Shown here piece after piece: positions 30,878-39,500 of a stretch of 52,781 bases of DNA. The notes beneath the pieces are model-generated. The model made no database searches and was not told the origin of the DNA. It worked only from the letters and a program-made list of their open reading frames with translations. Origin of the DNA: an uncultured Granulosicoccaceae bacterium (GTDB taxonomy: Bacteria; Pseudomonadota; Gammaproteobacteria; Granulosicoccales; Granulosicoccaceae). Within the stretch, counting starts at the first letter, position 1. Every line of letters starts with the position of its first letter. The translations under genes were made by a program, and so were the position numbers. The DNA lies in NCBI GenBank assembly GCA_938045275.1, contig CALIMV010000187.1, forward strand, positions 1-52,781, in the 5' to 3' direction.

Positions 30878-32080
30878 ATGCATTTAAAAGAAACTATCGG
30901 CACTATCGGGCATCTGTGCTATTGCTCCAACATACACCCTGGCGAAAGTTGGCAAGATGTTCGGGCCAACTTAACCCGCTATATTCCAGAGATTCGCCAG
31001 GCGCTACATCCCGATGGCGATTTTGGCCTTGGCTTACGATTGTCCGCAGCCGCAGTAAATGACCTGGCTTCGCCCGAAGTATTAGCTGAATTCAAAGCTT
31101 TTCTCGCCGAATCAAACAGCTATGTATTTACCATCAACGGATTTCCTTACGGGCCGTTCCACGGAACGCGTGTTAAAGAAGATGTGTATTTACCCGACTG
31201 GAAGGATACTGAGCGCTTGCGCTACAGCAATCAGCTCGCCGATGTGTTTAGCGAGTTCTTACCTGATGGACAAGTTGGCAGCATCAGTACCGTACCTGGT
31301 GCATTTAAAACATCTGTTGAAAAGACAGATGATGTGACGATTATGGCGAAGTATTTTGTCCAGCATGTTGCACATCTTGTACGCCTGGAACGTAAAACCG
31401 GAAAATCCATCATTCTGGCAATTGAACCGGAACCGTGCTGTTTTCTTGAAACCGTCGACGAGTCGATCGACTTCTTTCACAATCACTTATATTCACAGGC
31501 AGCTGTGAAGCAATTAGGCAATGAACTTTCAACGTCTGCAACTGACGCAGAACAACTGCTGCACAAGCATTTAACCTTGTGTCTCGATTTGTGCCATGCT
31601 GCGGTGGAATTCGAAGACTGCAACACTTGTATTGATGCATTGGACAAAGCTGAAATTGAAATAGGAAAGCTACAGATCAGTGCCGGTCTCTTATTACCGG
31701 AGGTGAACAAAGACAGCGCGCGTGTACTTGAACCCTATATAGACAAGGTATATCTGCATCAAGTAATAGAAAAAAAGGACGGTGTGATCAATCGCTATAA
31801 GGACTTACCCGATGCACTGGAAACCCTGGAGGAAGATGGTGCCAGTCGAGAATGGCGTGTGCATTTTCATGTCCCAATATTTCATAAAGATCTGGGTAAC
31901 TTTTCCTCCACCCAGTTCTTTATCAGTGAAGCCCTTGCCCGACATAAAGTCAAACCGATCAGCGAACACCTTGAGGTGGAAACTTATACCTGGAATGTAC
32001 TACCACCTGAGCTACGTAACATCAGCGTGGAAGAAGCAATTACCCGTGAGCTGGAATGGGTAGTGCACGAGCTGTCATGA
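30878..32080 (+). CDS. eboE: EboE-like sugar isomerase/AP-endonuclease TIM-barrel protein
   Basis: IGHLCYCSNIHPGESWQDVRANL...; LAIEPEPCCFLET; LCLDLCHAAVEFED. Confidence 0.9.
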   Translation: MHLKETIGTIGHLCYCSNIHPGESWQDVRANLTRYIPEIRQALHPDGDFGLGLRLSAAAVNDLASPEVLAEFKAFLAESNSYVFTINGFPYGPFHGTRVKEDVYLPDWKDTERLRYSNQLADVFSEFLPDGQVGSISTVPGAFKTSVEKTDDVTIMAKYFVQHVAHLVRLERKTGKSIILAIEPEPCCFLETVDESIDFFHNHLYSQAAVKQLGNELSTSATDAEQLLHKHLTLCLDLCHAAVEFEDCNTCIDALDKAEIEIGKLQISAGLLLPEVNKDSARVLEPYIDKVYLHQVIEKKDGVINRYKDLPDALETLEEDGASREWRVHFHVPIFHKDLGNFSSTQFFISEALARHKVKPISEHLEVETYTWNVLPPELRNISVEEAITRELEWVVHELS

Positions 32081-32946
32081 ATTTCAGCACCGTTTTAAAA
32101 CTAGGCCGTGTATCGAATCTGCCAACGGTATGGAGCAACACGCTCGCAGGCGCTGTGCTTGCAGGGCTTCAGCCGATACCATGGTCCATTGCGCTTTTGC
32201 TTCTGGCTATGTCGCTTGCTTATGTTGGTGGTATGTTTTTAAATGATGCTTTTGATCACGAAATCGACGCTGAAGAACGGCCAGAGCGCCCTATTCCCTC
32301 GGGCCTGGTTACTGCCTCTAGTGTTTTTACCGCTGGGTATTCGATGTTGGCAGTCGCCGTGTTGCTCTGCGTGATCACGGCGATGACTACGCAAGGTAGC
32401 CTGTTGTTCTCCCTGATTGCAAGCGTATTACTTGTAGCATCAATTGTTCTCTACAACGCTTGGCATAAAAACAACCCGATCAGCCCATTTATCATGGGTC
32501 TATGTCGCGTATTTGTTTATATATCCGTCGCGTATGCTTTCATGCACTCACCGCCAGCCACTGTGTACGTGGGAGCTTTGTGCATTCTGTGTTTTCTTAT
32601 CGGTTTGACCTATACAGCGAAGCAGGAAAGCCTTGGTGAGGTGAAAAATCTCTGGCCGCTGGTTTTTCTGGTGGTGCCGATTTTTTACGGAATATTTAAT
32701 CTGCAAAAAAATGTCGCAGTGTGGTTACCGCTGTTATTGCTAGTTGCTTGCGTATTGTGGGCAGTGCACAAGGTTCGGCGACGTGGTGCTGGTGATATTC
32801 CTCGCGCAGTCGTTACGATGATTGCCGGTATATCACTAGTAGATGCTGTACTGATCGCAACAGTAGCCGGTTTACCGTTGGCACTGTTTGCTATAGCTGC
32901 GTTTTTTCTGACCTTGTTATTACAACGCTATATTGCTGGTACATAA
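32077..32946 (+). CDS. eboC: EboC-like UbiA-family prenyltransferase
   Basis: LGRVSNLPTVWSNTLAGAVLAG; NDAFDHEIDAEERPERPIPSG; ATGA overlap with eboE. Confidence 0.93.
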   Translation: MNFSTVLKLGRVSNLPTVWSNTLAGAVLAGLQPIPWSIALLLLAMSLAYVGGMFLNDAFDHEIDAEERPERPIPSGLVTASSVFTAGYSMLAVAVLLCVITAMTTQGSLLFSLIASVLLVASIVLYNAWHKNNPISPFIMGLCRVFVYISVAYAFMHSPPATVYVGALCILCFLIGLTYTAKQESLGEVKNLWPLVFLVVPIFYGIFNLQKNVAVWLPLLLLVACVLWAVHKVRRRGAGDIPRAVVTMIAGISLVDAVLIATVAGLPLALFAIAAFFLTLLLQRYIAGT

Positions 32947-33135
32947 ACCCTGGCGTTGCATAAAATTTCAAGTGCAGAAGCATATAGAGCAGTATATAAG
33001 GCGTTGCACGGAGTATTTACTGGGTTGAGCCTAGTCACTCTAGGTGAGACCCAGGAAATACGAGTACAGCGCCTTAGATGCTGCTATAGAGGCAGCGAAG
33101 CGATTCTGGGCTGCAATTTTATGCAACACCAGGGT
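32947..33135. mobile_element. 189-bp MITE-like non-autonomous inverted-repeat element
   Basis: Terminal inverted repeats accctggCgttgcataaaatt (32947-32967) and aattttatgcaacAccagggt (33115-33135), 20/21 complementary; interior contains a nested hairpin gtatttActgggt..cctag/ctagg..acccaggaaatac. Confidence 0.7.
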
Positions 33136-33288
33136 AAAGTAATGCTTAGACGACAAGTCAGCGGAGTATCCAATCGGAATAGAGGGGCGCCTCGCTGTAC
33201 CACCCGTTGAACACTATGCCGGCGCTAATCCAATCTCCAGTCGGGTATTCATTTTATGGCGGGAGCACCAGTCAGATGTACTTTCAGC

Positions 33289-34104
33289 TTATTCATGACA
33301 ATTAACCAGCTCCCCTATCACTTTGCGCCCGCGCAACATTTCATCAGGGCTGCCAAAATTGCACATATAATGATTTTTAAATCCGGCTTTTTCGAGTAGA
33401 TCGAATGTGTTAGCAAAATCAATAATGCCTTCACCTGGAAACAGGTGCGCTTCATACTTGCCATGATTGTCAGCCAACCGAACTTCACCACAACGATCAA
33501 TTGGCAGCCTTTCGATAAAACCGTCGATACCTTCGGGTTCCAGCGTAGCGTGGTTGATAGTGTAGGACCAGCCCAGATGAGGAGAATCTATTTGATCAAA
33601 ATAGTACAGACACTCTTCCACGGTGTGGGGCAAATACTGCACTTCGGCAAGTTCAGGCTCGCGATTTAAATTTTCAAGTAGCAGCTTTATACCGACTTTC
33701 TCTGCGTAGGCAACCGTGCGTTTCAACCGCTCCAGACTGGCGTGCATCCGCCGCTCCCGGTCACCAAAGTGATACCCACCATGTACCACTACCCATTCAG
33801 CGTTTAGCTGAACCGCAAGATCGGAATAGGTTTGTAAATACTTATCTACAGCTTCTGATACAAACGGTGATATTTCAGCGGTATTGACTCCTGATAAGGT
33901 GTGCAGACCCAGATGAATCCCATGCGCCTCGCACCTGGTTCTGATGGTGTCACAAGCCGTCTGATCAAACCTGTCCATATTATTCGGCGCTACATCGAGC
34001 TCCGCCTGTACATAGCTAATGCCATTATCAATAGCCCACTCTACCGCACTCTCCAGTGACATTTTGGCTTGAAGGTCTATCCCGATTCTATCCATTAGGC
34101 TCAT
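33289..34104 (-). CDS. Xylose isomerase-like TIM-barrel (sugar phosphate isomerase/epimerase)
   Basis: MSLMDRIGIDLQAKMSLESAVEWAIDNGISYVQAELD; GIHLGLHTLSGVN; ENLNREPELAEVQYL. Confidence 0.85.
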   Translation of the reverse strand: MSLMDRIGIDLQAKMSLESAVEWAIDNGISYVQAELDVAPNNMDRFDQTACDTIRTRCEAHGIHLGLHTLSGVNTAEISPFVSEAVDKYLQTYSDLAVQLNAEWVVVHGGYHFGDRERRMHASLERLKRTVAYAEKVGIKLLLENLNREPELAEVQYLPHTVEECLYYFDQIDSPHLGWSYTINHATLEPEGIDGFIERLPIDRCGEVRLADNHGKYEAHLFPGEGIIDFANTFDLLEKAGFKNHYMCNFGSPDEMLRGRKVIGELVNCHE

Positions 34105-34278
34105 TTTGCTTGCTCACATGATGATTATGGAGATATAGTCGAACATATGCGCCTTTTTGTACGGCAGTAACCAGCCGGTCTGAAAAGCGCCGATCAATCT
34201 GCATTATCTACTTTTATCAATTAGTTTGATAGGTCTTCCTGATTATAGGTCGTACCAGTTATTGAATAGGAGATCAAA

Positions 34279-35277
34279 ATGAAAAGGATTAACCACTATT
34301 GCAAAACCCTAGGTGCCCTACTAGTGATAGGCGTATTCACTACGGCAACAGCAAACGCTGAGGTCTTGAAACTGCGGATGTCTGTGGAAAGCACACCGGG
34401 TGCTTCAACTCAGCAGATGCTCGGAGCGTTTAGGGATGAGTTAAAGAAAGAGATGGGTGACGATGTCGCTATCGAGTATTTTGACAGCGGCACGCTGGGC
34501 GATGAAATTGTACACATGCAACAAGTGCGTACCGGTCAGCTTGACGTGATTCCGATTGGCTCCGATGCAGTACAACTAGACTCAAAATGGGCTGTTTTTG
34601 ACATTCCGTTTTTGTTCAAAGATCGTGACGCGGTTGCTGCGGTGTTCGATGGCGAAATCGGACGCGAACTTGACGCATCATTGCAAGAATCAGCGGGCTT
34701 GAAAGTATTGGGGTTTGGCGAAATCGGATTCCGTAATATATCTAACAATGTTCGCCCAGTGGTAGTACCGGAAGACTTAAAGGGGCTTAAGTTGCGAACT
34801 CCCGGTAGTAAAACTCGAATACTATCATTTGAAATGCTCGGAGCGTCTCCAATAAAAATGAATATTGGAGAAGTGTACCTTGCATTGCAACAAGGTGTAG
34901 TGGATGGTCAGGAAAATCCATTGGGTAACATTCGAAAATGGTCCTGGCATGAAGTTCAAAAGTACATCTCAATGTCTAACCATGTGTACACACCAATCAC
35001 CTTTGTGATGAACCTGAAACGCTACAATTCCCTCACCGATGATCAACGGGCATCTATCGACAAAGCAGCAGCGGCGGCGGTAGTGTCGAGCCGTCAATAC
35101 GGCACCGACAATGACAATAATCTTGTTGCTGAGATCAAAGAACTCGGCAAAGGCAAGGTTGAGTTTAATGAAATCGATGTGGCGGCATTCAAAGATGCTG
35201 CTGCCCCAATCGCCGCAGAGATCGGTGAAATCGCAGGTGAAGAATTTACTGCGATGGTGATGAAAGCTGTTCAGTAA
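34279..35277 (+). CDS. dctP: TRAP transporter solute-binding protein, DctP family
   Basis: Signal peptide; GLKLRTPGSKTRILSFEMLGASPIKMNIGEVYLALQQGVVDGQENPL. Confidence 0.94.
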   Translation: MKRINHYCKTLGALLVIGVFTTATANAEVLKLRMSVESTPGASTQQMLGAFRDELKKEMGDDVAIEYFDSGTLGDEIVHMQQVRTGQLDVIPIGSDAVQLDSKWAVFDIPFLFKDRDAVAAVFDGEIGRELDASLQESAGLKVLGFGEIGFRNISNNVRPVVVPEDLKGLKLRTPGSKTRILSFEMLGASPIKMNIGEVYLALQQGVVDGQENPLGNIRKWSWHEVQKYISMSNHVYTPITFVMNLKRYNSLTDDQRASIDKAAAAAVVSSRQYGTDNDNNLVAEIKELGKGKVEFNEIDVAAFKDAAAPIAAEIGEIAGEEFTAMVMKAVQ

Positions 35278-35291
35278 TCTATTGCTGATAA

Positions 35292-35335
35292 AAACCCTGA
35301 CCGCGATGTTTTAGCAATCAGACCGGTCAGGGTTT
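35292..35335. promoter_or_regulatory. Perfect 12-bp stem hairpin between dctP and dctQ
   Basis: aaaccctgaccg (35292-35303) and cggtcagggttt (35324-35335), exact reverse complements. Confidence 0.8.
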
Positions 35336-35346
35336 ACTGAATTAAT

Positions 35347-35934
35347 ATGAGCAAAGAAATCAATGCAAATCAAGGCACCTCCGATGCTGACGATATTGGT
35401 GCGCGAATAGATGAAGTTGGTCGGCAGATGGAACTGGCCGACCCGGATGCAGATATTGATCCCGTTAATCGCTGGATAAATCGCGTGGTTGAGGCCATTG
35501 GTGTGCTAACAATGTTGACCATTGTACTCACCATATTCGTCAATTCCGTAGGCCGTTACCTATTCAATGCGCACCTTCTGTGGGCAGAGGAGCTGGTTTT
35601 GTTACTCATACCATGGCTGGCGATGACAGGCACTTTTTTGGCGATACGGCGCGGCACAATGATCCGCATCGATTTTTTCTTCGAAAAACTGCCAAAATTT
35701 CTGCAAAAACCTGTGCTTATCACAGGTTATATTTTATGTATTGCCATGTTGGGTTTTCTGGGTGTTATCTCAATCCAGTTCGTGCAATTATTTGGTTCCG
35801 ATACCAGTCCCTATCTCAACATCGCCACAGGCTGGTCAACCGGCGCTCTGGTGATCGGTGGTTTTGCCGGCGCGGCTGCGTTTTTGGCATTGTTGGTAAG
35901 TGCTTCTTTACGTCATAAAAAACCGATCGATTAA
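35347..35934 (+). CDS. dctQ: TRAP transporter small permease, DctQ
   Basis: FVNSVGRYLFNAHLLWAEELVLLLIPWLAMTGTFLAIRRGTMIRIDFF. Confidence 0.93.
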   Translation: MSKEINANQGTSDADDIGARIDEVGRQMELADPDADIDPVNRWINRVVEAIGVLTMLTIVLTIFVNSVGRYLFNAHLLWAEELVLLLIPWLAMTGTFLAIRRGTMIRIDFFFEKLPKFLQKPVLITGYILCIAMLGFLGVISIQFVQLFGSDTSPYLNIATGWSTGALVIGGFAGAAAFLALLVSASLRHKKPID

Positions 35935-35971
35935 GCGAGACAGCCAGCTTAACTTTAGAGGTAAATGAAAC

Positions 35972-37252
35972 ATGCTCGGAGCTCTGTTTGCCGTATTGTT
36001 ACTTTGTCTGTTGTTGATACTGCGTGTACCTATGCTGGTCTCCATAGGCATAGCGGTCGTCGTCAATTTCTATTTATCCGGTGCCTGGGCGCTAACACTA
36101 CCGCAAAGCATGATGTCTGGCATGAGTCGATTTGTATTAGTCGCCCTACCGCTGTTTGTGCTTGCTGGTGGATTAATGAATGCCGGAGGTATTTCATCAA
36201 GGCTGTTTGAATTTGCTCGCGCCATCGTTGGCTGGCTACGGGGTGGTTTGGCACACGTTAATGTTGTTACCAGTATGTTTTTTGGTGGAATGATCGGATC
36301 ATCAACCGCCGATTTGGCCGGAACCGGCTCCATCGTTATTCCAGCGATGAAAAAAAACGGATACCCCGCTGATTTTGCAGCAGCTGTCACGGCTTCATCA
36401 TCGGGAATTGGTCCACTGGTTCCACCTAGCTCACCGATGATTTTGTATTCGGCAGTGACCGGGACTTCACTTGGTGCACTGTTTCTCGCAGGCCTTATAC
36501 CCGGCATTCTACTTGGCTTGAGTCAAATGTTAATAATTGCGTTTCTTGCCAAGCGGCGCGGCTGGCAGGCATTCGCCGGATTCTCAATGCACGAGGTTAG
36601 GCGCACTGCGCGTCGCGCCTTACTGTCATTTGGTTTACCAATAATCATCATTGGTGGTTTAGTGGTAGGTGCATTCACACCCACAGAAGCCGGTGCATTC
36701 GCAGTCATTTATGCAGGTCTACTCGCGACTGTGGTTTATCGTCGTATCGGCTTGCGTGATTGTTATCGGGTGCTAGCCAATTCGGTGCAACTTACCGGCG
36801 AACTGCTGGTTATTGTCAGCCTCTCATTTGCATTGGGTGCAGGGCTTACTAACGCACACGTTCCCGAAGCGTTAGTTGTGATAATCGACTTCATTGCTGT
36901 TGGCGACAGCCAATATTTACGAATACTCGCCATGGTTATACTGGCTATCATCGCTGGTATGGTTCTCGACCCGCTGATACCTGTTCTCATGCCAATCATT
37001 CTGCCTACTCTGTTGATCTACGATATTGATCTGGTGCATTTTGGCGTTTTAATGGTCATATCTGTTGTTATCGGGCAAGTCACACCGCCAATGGCGATCG
37101 CATTGTTTATTGCCGGGCGCATTGCTGATGTCGATCAAATTAGAGTGCTACGTGCCAATCTACCTTTCTTTATTGGCATTGTAATTTTCCTGTTAATAGC
37201 CATTGCCGTTCCGGAAATTGCCACCTGGCTTCCATCAATAATGCGTGACTGA
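35972..37252 (+). CDS. dctM: TRAP transporter large permease, DctM
   Basis: GGMIGSSTADLAGTGSIVIPAMKKNGYPADFAAAVTASSSGIGPLVPPSSPMILY; FTPTEAGAFAVIYA. Confidence 0.95.
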   Translation: MLGALFAVLLLCLLLILRVPMLVSIGIAVVVNFYLSGAWALTLPQSMMSGMSRFVLVALPLFVLAGGLMNAGGISSRLFEFARAIVGWLRGGLAHVNVVTSMFFGGMIGSSTADLAGTGSIVIPAMKKNGYPADFAAAVTASSSGIGPLVPPSSPMILYSAVTGTSLGALFLAGLIPGILLGLSQMLIIAFLAKRRGWQAFAGFSMHEVRRTARRALLSFGLPIIIIGGLVVGAFTPTEAGAFAVIYAGLLATVVYRRIGLRDCYRVLANSVQLTGELLVIVSLSFALGAGLTNAHVPEALVVIIDFIAVGDSQYLRILAMVILAIIAGMVLDPLIPVLMPIILPTLLIYDIDLVHFGVLMVISVVIGQVTPPMAIALFIAGRIADVDQIRVLRANLPFFIGIVIFLLIAIAVPEIATWLPSIMRD

Positions 37253-37320
37253 CGTTTTCGCAAACATTATTTATCCAAGTTATTACATCTTCGCACCATA
37301 ATTAAACTTAGGAGTCTATT

Positions 37321-37611
37321 GTGTTGTTTGTATTTCATATATTAGATAAACCAGGCACTACAGAGCAACGACTTGCCCTTCGACCGAAGCAATATGAGCA
37401 CCTTGGAACAGTTGAAGACCGAATGATTGTTGGTGGACCGCTGCTTGGTGAGGACGGACAAACAATGATCGGAAGCTTACTGATCATTGACTTCGATGAT
37501 CTTGCTGCTGCTCAATCGTGGTTAGCCGAAGCACCATTTACTAAAGGTGGTGTATTCGGTGAGTGGACGATTTATCCCTATACTCAGAATTGGCCCCGTC
37601 CGCAGCCGTGA
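37321..37611 (+). CDS. YciI-like protein
   Basis: RLALRPKQYEHLGTVEDRMIVGGPLLGEDGQTMIGSLLIIDFDDLAAAQSWLAEAPF; GTG start. Confidence 0.85.
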   Translation: MLFVFHILDKPGTTEQRLALRPKQYEHLGTVEDRMIVGGPLLGEDGQTMIGSLLIIDFDDLAAAQSWLAEAPFTKGGVFGEWTIYPYTQNWPRPQP

Positions 37612-37682
37612 GAAGATTCGCTTAACGCTTGATGTGCGGTGGCTTGTGATAAGTCGAGACAAACTATCTGGTTTTAATCACT

Positions 37683-38090
37683 CTACTCTGCCGCCCGTAC
37701 GGGCAGTAAAACTTGATCAATAAAAAACACATCCGTAAGAAACGAGCGCACGGTAATCATGCCATTCGTATTATCAATCATGTCAGATGTAATGTTGGTC
37801 TGGGCAGTTAGAATATCCAGAACACTTTTCATGATATCGGTATCGCGTATAAAATGCTTCGAAAATGCAGCGGTTGCGCCAGCCATAGGAAGCAGTTCTT
37901 CAGTGTGGGCAGAAACTGTATTTAATGCCTTTCGGAAACGCTCCAAAAACCCACGAATCTGGGAAGCACCTTCGGTTTCCTGTTCGACTTGCTTACCTTG
38001 CGCTGCAAACGCCAGCATGAATTCGTAGGCCTCTTCTATTGTATCAATGGCTTCGCGAAAGTTCGCCGCGACTTGCTCATTTGTACTCAT
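37683..38090 (-). CDS. Conserved-looking helical hypothetical protein
   Basis: MSTNEQVAANFREAIDTIEEAYEFMLAFAAQGKQVEQ...; start chosen at internal Met. Confidence 0.55.
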   Translation of the reverse strand: MSTNEQVAANFREAIDTIEEAYEFMLAFAAQGKQVEQETEGASQIRGFLERFRKALNTVSAHTEELLPMAGATAAFSKHFIRDTDIMKSVLDILTAQTNITSDMIDNTNGMITVRSFLTDVFFIDQVLLPVRAAE

Positions 38091-38491
38091 GTTTGTACTC
38101 CGTTTGAATATCATGCTGTAGAAACAAAGGTTTTTTGCGTCAGCCATAACCCAGTGAGACAGACTACCAGGCCATTTGTGGCGCACCCTGTCTGCGACAG
38201 AAGAATTGTCCATAAACTGCCGTTGCCAAGATTGGGAATGAGATTGTCATTGCGATATTACGCAGAAAAATAATTATTGTTTCGTGCGTTGTTCGCGACG
38301 CAGAGGATGATGCATAACAATGAATAGAATTGCTGCAGCCACTGGTACCTAAAGCAAATTCCAGGATACTCACACCAACATGTTCTGACCCCAGATATTT
38401 TTTACACGCAGCAATTCCAAAGATCTATGATTTTTATTTATATTTATTGTTTATACGCTAATCAACACGATTACTCAATTGTACAGAGCTG

Positions 38492-39487
38492 TCAAGCCGA
38501 CAAGGACCGAACAGCACGTTTTGCCAAGTTAGCCATTAGCGGCTGCTTAAAATGATTGTAGTTCAATGCTTTGGCACCAGAACTGGCTACACGACTCGCC
38601 AAAGTTTCCATTTCTTCGTTGGGCACTTCACCCTTCAGCAGATCTTCAACATTTGACATGCGTCGCGGAGTACACTGTACAGCGCCACAAACCATGCGTA
38701 TATCAGAAACGCTGTCGCCCTCTTTTATTGCCGCCATCGCAACACTGACCAGTGCAAAGTCCCATGTGTTTCGATCAGCCACTTTCTCAAAATACTGATG
38801 ACTTTCAGCCCAAGTAGCCGGAATGCGTATGCCAAGTAGAATGTCGCCCGGCTCCAGTACTGTCATGCGTTCTATATCAATTTCTGGGCCGATAAAAAAT
38901 TCTTCAGCAGGCACAACTATTTGATTCTCGCCGCGCTGTACCAACATTTCTGCATCTAGCGCAACGCATGCTGGTGCTGTGTCAGATGGTGTAACCGCAA
39001 CACACCGCTTCGCTTCAAACAACGCGTGTTCACGATTCATCGCTGTGGGCGTATTAGCAAAGCAGGTGTCACCACCAGCGCGATAGCACGGAAAACCATC
39101 ACGATAATAATGACAACGTGTATCCTGACAAAGATTGCCACCAATGGTGCCAACATTTCTGATTTGCGGACTAGCCACTCTTTCAGCAGCATCAGCAAGC
39201 ATCGGAAAGCGTTCTTTTATCAATTCACTCTTGGTAATCTCGGTAAGCGTTGTCATCGCTGAAATATAGACACCGCCATCGTCGTCCCTTATTCCGCCAT
39301 TAAGCTCAGCCAAGCCAGAAATATCGATAACCGCCGCAGGTTGTTTTACTCGATCTTTAAACCAATCGAGGCTGTCTTTCCCGCCAGCCAGAAGCCAGGC
39401 ATTGTCGCCGTGTTTCTTCACCAGCGCCTGTGCATCTGCCAGACTGCCGGGTTGAAAGAGCTCAAAATTATGCATCATGTCTGTCAT
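38492..39487 (-). CDS. Xanthine dehydrogenase/aldehyde oxidoreductase FAD-binding subunit
   Basis: AWLLAGGKDSLDWFKD; ASPQIRNVGTIGGNLCQDTRCHYYRDGFPCYRAGG. Confidence 0.94.
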   Translation of the reverse strand: MTDMMHNFELFQPGSLADAQALVKKHGDNAWLLAGGKDSLDWFKDRVKQPAAVIDISGLAELNGGIRDDDGGVYISAMTTLTEITKSELIKERFPMLADAAERVASPQIRNVGTIGGNLCQDTRCHYYRDGFPCYRAGGDTCFANTPTAMNREHALFEAKRCVAVTPSDTAPACVALDAEMLVQRGENQIVVPAEEFFIGPEIDIERMTVLEPGDILLGIRIPATWAESHQYFEKVADRNTWDFALVSVAMAAIKEGDSVSDIRMVCGAVQCTPRRMSNVEDLLKGEVPNEEMETLASRVASSGAKALNYNHFKQPLMANLAKRAVRSLSA

Positions 39488-39500
39488 GGTTTACTCCTTC

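Noticed and set aside
32956-33210. 84-aa plus-strand ORF
   Set aside because: Begins within, and largely overlaps, the inverted-repeat element; no protein-like features.
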